Position numbers and translations under genes: made by a program. A stretch of DNA of 18,989 nt from JANNVZ01 sp046153915 (GTDB taxonomy: Bacteria; Bacteroidota; Bacteroidia; Flavobacteriales_D; Sanyastnellaceae), in assembly GCA_046153915.1 (NCBI GenBank), contig JBJXFC010000154.1:1-18989 (forward strand), given 5' to 3'. Below are positions 15,805-18,989 of the stretch, in pieces. The notes beneath the pieces were generated by a model. That model was not told the origin of the DNA. It worked only from the letters and a program-made list of their open reading frames with translations, and did no database searches. Within the stretch, counting starts at the first letter, position 1, and every line of letters begins with the position of its first letter.

Positions 15805-17778
15805 TTAGTCTTTAATAAATGGTGAAGAATAGTATCGACGGTCGTCGCGAATTACAAGGTTGTACATGCCAATTGCAAGAGTTTGTAATTCCATATTAAA
15901 TCGCTGGAAGGATTGATTCTGCAATGAATAAATCAAATGACCTTGTGCATCGTACAAAGTGATACTGACATTCTTCAATTGAAAATTTGATAGAATATTC
16001 AACGTCTCCTGAGCTGGATTTGGATAAAGTGAAATATGGAAAGGTAAATTCCATTCTTCAACGCCAATCACATTGATGAAATAACAATCACTGGTATCGA
16101 TGCAACCGCCGTGTTCAATGATGAGCGCATAATTTCCCGTAACAGTTGGTATGAAAGAATCAGGTCCCATGCTTAGAATGGTATTGGTGTCACAATTCCA
16201 CCATGTGCTATTGCCTTCGACATAGGTGTCGGTAAGGGTCCCGCCATCAACACTAACTGTGGCGTCCACATTGATTACGATGAGATCGAGCGTGAGAAGG
16301 GTGTCGCCCGGCAGTTCAACCAAATAGATTCCTGTTTCACCGTAAGTTACACCATTGAATGTATAGCTTTCACAGGCCACCACGTCTTGATACGTTTCTG
16401 TTGCCTGCGGATATACATGTGATATTAAAATTTCATTTTCATTGGTGCTCTTCTGCCACGCCATTATCACATTCTCACCCGATTGAATCAATTTGTAATC
16501 ATCACCACCCTGATTGAATGGTGTGTTACATTGAACGATACCATTTGTGCCCCATTGCACACTTCCATCATTCAGCACTTTGTGCGCTGTCATACCCACC
16601 ACATTTGAAGCGTGGCACACAATCATATCACCCTCATCATTGATAACAAATTTTGGAAAAGGAGTAGAGGTATTGATGTCGGCTACTTCAATGCCATCTG
16701 CGGTCCATAACACATCACCAGCCAATGTGAAGCGCTGCGCATAGATAGCATTGCCGCCCAAAACACCGGGCCTTGCATCGCGCCACACCACACTTACTGC
16801 ATCGCCATTCAGGAGCATATAAAATGCATCTTGAGCACCTTCTGCGGTGCAGATGTTTAGGGTAACATCATTCCACCTTTGATTGCCGGCATTGTCAAAT
16901 CTTCTTGCGTAAATGTTGCTGCCTGATACCCATGCGAAAGTCACTCCATCTTCATCACTCAAAATGCGGTACATGTAATACAAATCTGTGGGGCCGGAGG
17001 TCATGTTCACACTGGGGAAGATGATTTCGCCAGTAGCAGAACATCGAAAGAGATACGCTTCGTAGCCATTGTCGAAACCTGTGTATGAAACGAAGATGTC
17101 GCCCGTATCATCATAAGTGGGTTGCAAGCTCCAACCCCCAGCACTTGGTATCTCCACGCCATAATACGGAGAGAGCAACTCGCCATCGGTGGTGAAACTT
17201 GACAAATACAATTTCGTGTAGCCACCGCACACTGTTGATTCATACACCAAAAGATAGAAGTCGTTGGATATAGTCATTTGCAAGTTTTGCATGCTTAGTA
17301 TGTAGGTTGGAGGAGAGCAGCCATCTGTTTGTGCAACGGCAAGGTCTTCTGCCCATGTAGCACTTCCATCCTCGTTCAATTTGCGCACGCGCAACGAGTC
17401 TCCTGGCAGCGAACTTGTAGTATAAGAAGCGATAAAAAGGTCGCCATTCGTTTCATTGAGATAAGTGGTGTATTTCCAAATAGACGCTGAGTAATCCAAA
17501 ATTACTCGTCCATCGTTTTCCCACTGCGCCACTCCGTCACTGTTATAGTGTTGACCAAAAACATCGGCATGATAGAAGTCGGTGCGTGTGTCTTTCCAAA
17601 ATACATATACACCCCCATTTCCATCTGGGTGCGATTGCACATTCGAGCGGTTGTTGTCTTCGCTGCACACCTGCATGGGGTTTTCAGGGTCGGAGGTCCA
17701 TTGGGAAAAAGCACCGCAAGAGATCATCAGGCCGCACAATGCGCTCAAGAAGCGGCTTATAGTAAGGAGTCTTTTCAT
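15805..17778 (-). CDS. T9SS-secreted protein, paralogue of the gene at 9428-11428
   Basis: This is a 657-residue exported protein of unknown function. The signal peptide (about 25 residues, ending ISCGAFS) precedes QWTSDPENP, closely matching the paralogue's QWTYDPQNP. The Cys in ISCG is not taken as a lipobox for that reason. The body contains FWKDTRTD...DVFGQHYNSDGVAQW (about 59-86) and WRDARPGVLGGNAIYAQRF (about 331-349), the same propeller-like elements as the paralogue. The module ACESYTFNGVTYGETGIYL lies at about 466-484, and a type A sorting domain begins SLYPNPAQETLNI at about 585. It is the first gene of a minus-strand unit continuing into two lipoprotein genes. Its upstream DNA carries the direct-repeat motif and a candidate -7 element at the same spacing as in the paralogue. 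Confidence 0.88.
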   Translation of the reverse strand: MKRLLTISRFLSALCGLMISCGAFSQWTSDPENPMQVCSEDNNRSNVQSHPDGNGGVYVFWKDTRTDFYHADVFGQHYNSDGVAQWENDGRVILDYSASIWKYTTYLNETNGDLFIASYTTSSLPGDSLRVRKLNEDGSATWAEDLAVAQTDGCSPPTYILSMQNLQMTISNDFYLLVYESTVCGGYTKLYLSSFTTDGELLSPYYGVEIPSAGGWSLQPTYDDTGDIFVSYTGFDNGYEAYLFRCSATGEIIFPSVNMTSGPTDLYYMYRILSDEDGVTFAWVSGSNIYARRFDNAGNQRWNDVTLNICTAEGAQDAFYMLLNGDAVSVVWRDARPGVLGGNAIYAQRFTLAGDVLWTADGIEVADINTSTPFPKFVINDEGDMIVCHASNVVGMTAHKVLNDGSVQWGTNGIVQCNTPFNQGGDDYKLIQSGENVIMAWQKSTNENEILISHVYPQATETYQDVVACESYTFNGVTYGETGIYLVELPGDTLLTLDLIVINVDATVSVDGGTLTDTYVEGNSTWWNCDTNTILSMGPDSFIPTVTGNYALIIEHGGCIDTSDCYFINVIGVEEWNLPFHISLYPNPAQETLNILSNFQLKNVSITLYDAQGHLIYSLQNQSFQRFNMELQTLAIGMYNLVIRDDRRYYSSPFIKD

Positions 17779-17806
17779 TGTAATGGATGAATTAAAATTT
17801 ATGCTG

Positions 17807-17814
17807 CGAAGGTG
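17807..17814 (-). promoter_or_regulatory. Candidate -7 element CACCTTCG for the gene at 17778
   Basis: On the minus strand CACCTTCG partly matches TAnnTTTG and is followed by CAGC, a context often seen at Bacteroidota start points. It lies exactly 31 bases downstream of the proximal direct repeat (17845-17855), as in the paralogous gene. No TTTG box is visible about 20 bases upstream, which would fit an activator-dependent promoter. Confidence 0.4.
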
Positions 17815-17844
17815 GAATGCTCTCTACCTGATATAGGATTTAAA

Positions 17845-17875
17845 TGAGCGGACGGGTGGGATATTGAGCGAATGG
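17845..17875 (-). promoter_or_regulatory. Paired 11-mer direct repeat, LytTR-type operator candidate
   Basis: On the minus strand CCATTCGCTCA (17875-17865) and CCGTCCGCTCA (17855-17845) repeat with a 20-base period. The proximal copy ends 67 bases before the ATG at 17778. Repeat sequence, period and distance to the candidate -7 element match the site at 11490-11520. Confidence 0.6.
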
Positions 17876-17950
17876 TTGTCCATTACTATTTACCCTAAAT
17901 TTAGCCTGGACACTACTACTGTGACGCTAGAATTGTAAAATCCAAGTGTA

Positions 17951-18043
17951 TGACAAACAGGATTGGGTAAGGAATTTAAGAAAGCAGAGTTTCTTTTTCG
18001 TTTATAACTTTTTTCTGGAATTTTTTGGAGTTACTGTTTGTCA
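17951..18043. repeat. Spaced perfect 10-bp inverted repeat
   Basis: TGACAAACAG (17951-17960) is matched by CTGTTTGTCA (18034-18043), a perfect inverted repeat with 73 bases between the arms. Inside lies a small AT-rich hairpin (AAGAAA 17978-17983 with TTTCTT 17990-17995) followed by further T on the plus strand. The element fills much of the 311-base gene-free interval 17779-18089. No ORF or known RNA family is evident in it. Confidence 0.55.
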
Positions 18044-18089
18044 GTGGAAGTTTAAAAAACCATTTTATTTCCCCAAGAAAAATCTGTAT

Positions 18090-18989
18090 TTATTCCTTCA
18101 TAAATACCAGAATCGATTCCGTCATTTTCTCGATGTCAAATACTCTTATAGTATAAATACCTGTCGAACAATTCTGTGGGAGAACTATTTCATTTGATGG
18201 ATTGGTTTTCTGCTCAACGACTTTTCTTCCCGTTATATTATAAACTGAAATTTCGGAATTATCAGCTATGTTTTTCAAAAAGAAAGTCCCGCTGCATGGA
18301 TTGGGATAAGCCGCTATTTCAAGGGTTTCATTTCTTTCTGCATTTATAAACGATGTACTAGTGTAGTTGTATCTCGCCAAAGCAAAATCGTTGTCGGAGC
18401 CGTTCAAACTATAACCTGCCACAACAATTTTACCATCCATCTGAATGACCATGGAATTGGCTGCTTCGTCATAGTCTCCAATTTCCGTTGTAACTATTCC
18501 ATCTGAATCAAAACTATTATCCAGGACACCTTCGGCTGTATATCGGACTAGCAGTACATCTTCGTCACCATCCTCTGTACTTCGGCCTGCTACAAGAATT
18601 TTTCCATCCTGCGCAATTCCTATCGAAAGAGCGGCACATGATGTTAACCCCATATTGGTCGTTTGTAATCCATCAGTATCAAAGGCCGTATCAAGGCTTC
18701 CGTCCGAATTATATCGCACCAAAGCAATTTCGTCGTTTGTGCCGTTGTTTCTTCCACCGGCCGCGAGAATTTTGCCATCAGATTGTAGTGCTAGTGCAAA
18801 GGAGTTTTCATGAGAGCCTCCGAAGTCAGTAGTGAGTTTTCCATCAGAATCAAATTCAGTATCAAGGCTTCCATTGGTATTATACCGAACCAAAGTAAAA
18901 TCGAAATCTGACCCATTGTAGCTAACACCGCTCAGCACAATTTTGCCATCGGGTTGCAGCACCATCGCATTTGCTACATCATTGGCAGT
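18090..18989 (-). CDS. Delta-60-repeat protein with T9SS sorting domain, C-terminal part (cut by window edge)
   Basis: This is the C-terminal 299 residues of a larger exported protein; the frame is open to the right edge, so the start lies outside the window. An internal Met at 18963-18965 is not a start because the repeat pattern continues upstream of it (TANDVANAMVLQPDGKIV). Three full delta-60 repeats of about 55 residues are visible, each with QPDGKI or QDGKI, an LVRYN-like strand, G-(S/V)-LD and FD(S/T)DG. A fourth repeat (MDGKIVVAGYS...FALARYN) breaks off into a type A sorting domain starting AAYPNPCSGTFFL and ending SILVFMKE. Such repeats are thought to form propellers. The protein is a probable cell-surface or secreted protein of unknown ligand. 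No clear terminator follows its stop codon. Confidence 0.9.
   Translation of the reverse strand, partial: TANDVANAMVLQPDGKIVLSGVSYNGSDFDFTLVRYNTNGSLDTEFDSDGKLTTDFGGSHENSFALALQSDGKILAAGGRNNGTNDEIALVRYNSDGSLDTAFDTDGLQTTNMGLTSCAALSIGIAQDGKILVAGRSTEDGDEDVLLVRYTAEGVLDNSFDSDGIVTTEIGDYDEAANSMVIQMDGKIVVAGYSLNGSDNDFALARYNYTSTSFINAERNETLEIAAYPNPCSGTFFLKNIADNSEISVYNITGRKVVEQKTNPSNEIVLPQNCSTGIYTIRVFDIEKMTESILVFMKE

Noticed and set aside
1..18989. tRNA, rRNA, CRISPR array, transposase or integrase genes
   Set aside because: No cloverleaf, regular spaced repeat array or mobile-element protein motif was seen on either strand.

Overview
The window reads as chromosomal DNA of a Bacteroidota bacterium, most likely a Flavobacteriales-type organism; the genus cannot be told from sequence alone. 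The evidence is the rimP-nusA-infB order with Bacteroidota-type NusA and IF-2 N-termini, five proteins ending in type IX secretion (T9SS) C-terminal sorting domains, lipoproteins with an acidic stretch right after the lipobox cysteine, and promoter elements of the TTTG-N19/20-TAnnTTTG class instead of -35/-10 boxes. Base composition is AT-leaning and Shine-Dalgarno sequences are mostly absent.

Region 1 (1-3019, minus strand) is the housekeeping translation/transcription cluster: rimP, nusA and the 5' part of infB. It has a good promoter at 2988-3019, a terminator-like hairpin in the rimP leader, a degenerate heptamer tandem repeat between rimP and nusA, and a strong terminator between nusA and infB.

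Region 2 (3187-9318, plus strand) holds two tandem paralogues of about 1000 residues. Both are exported proteins with Ca-binding-type FG-GAP/VCBS repeats, a DUF7619-like domain, an Ig-like segment and a T9SS sorting domain. Their DUF7619 segments are about 88% identical in DNA by hand count, far closer than the rest. A bidirectional terminator closes this unit.

Region 3 (9428-17778) is bracketed by two further paralogous T9SS cargo genes (9428-11428 and 15805-17778, both minus). Between them lie three small integral membrane proteins of unknown function on the plus strand (11576-13279) and two lipoproteins on the minus strand, one with seven propeller-type repeats. The 15805-17778 gene and the two lipoprotein genes probably form one transcription unit.

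Region 4 (18090 to the right edge, minus) is the 3' end of a delta-60-repeat protein with a T9SS sorting domain.

The most interesting signal is regulatory. Both Region 3 bracket genes carry two direct copies of an 11-mer close to CCGTTCGCTCA, with a 20-base period. The repeats sit 62-67 bases before the start codon and exactly 31 bases before a candidate -7 element ending TTCG. This looks like a LytTR-type (AlgR/AgrA-like) activator site controlling a set of secreted proteins. Other than region 1, the window is an accessory cell-surface and secreted-protein cluster.
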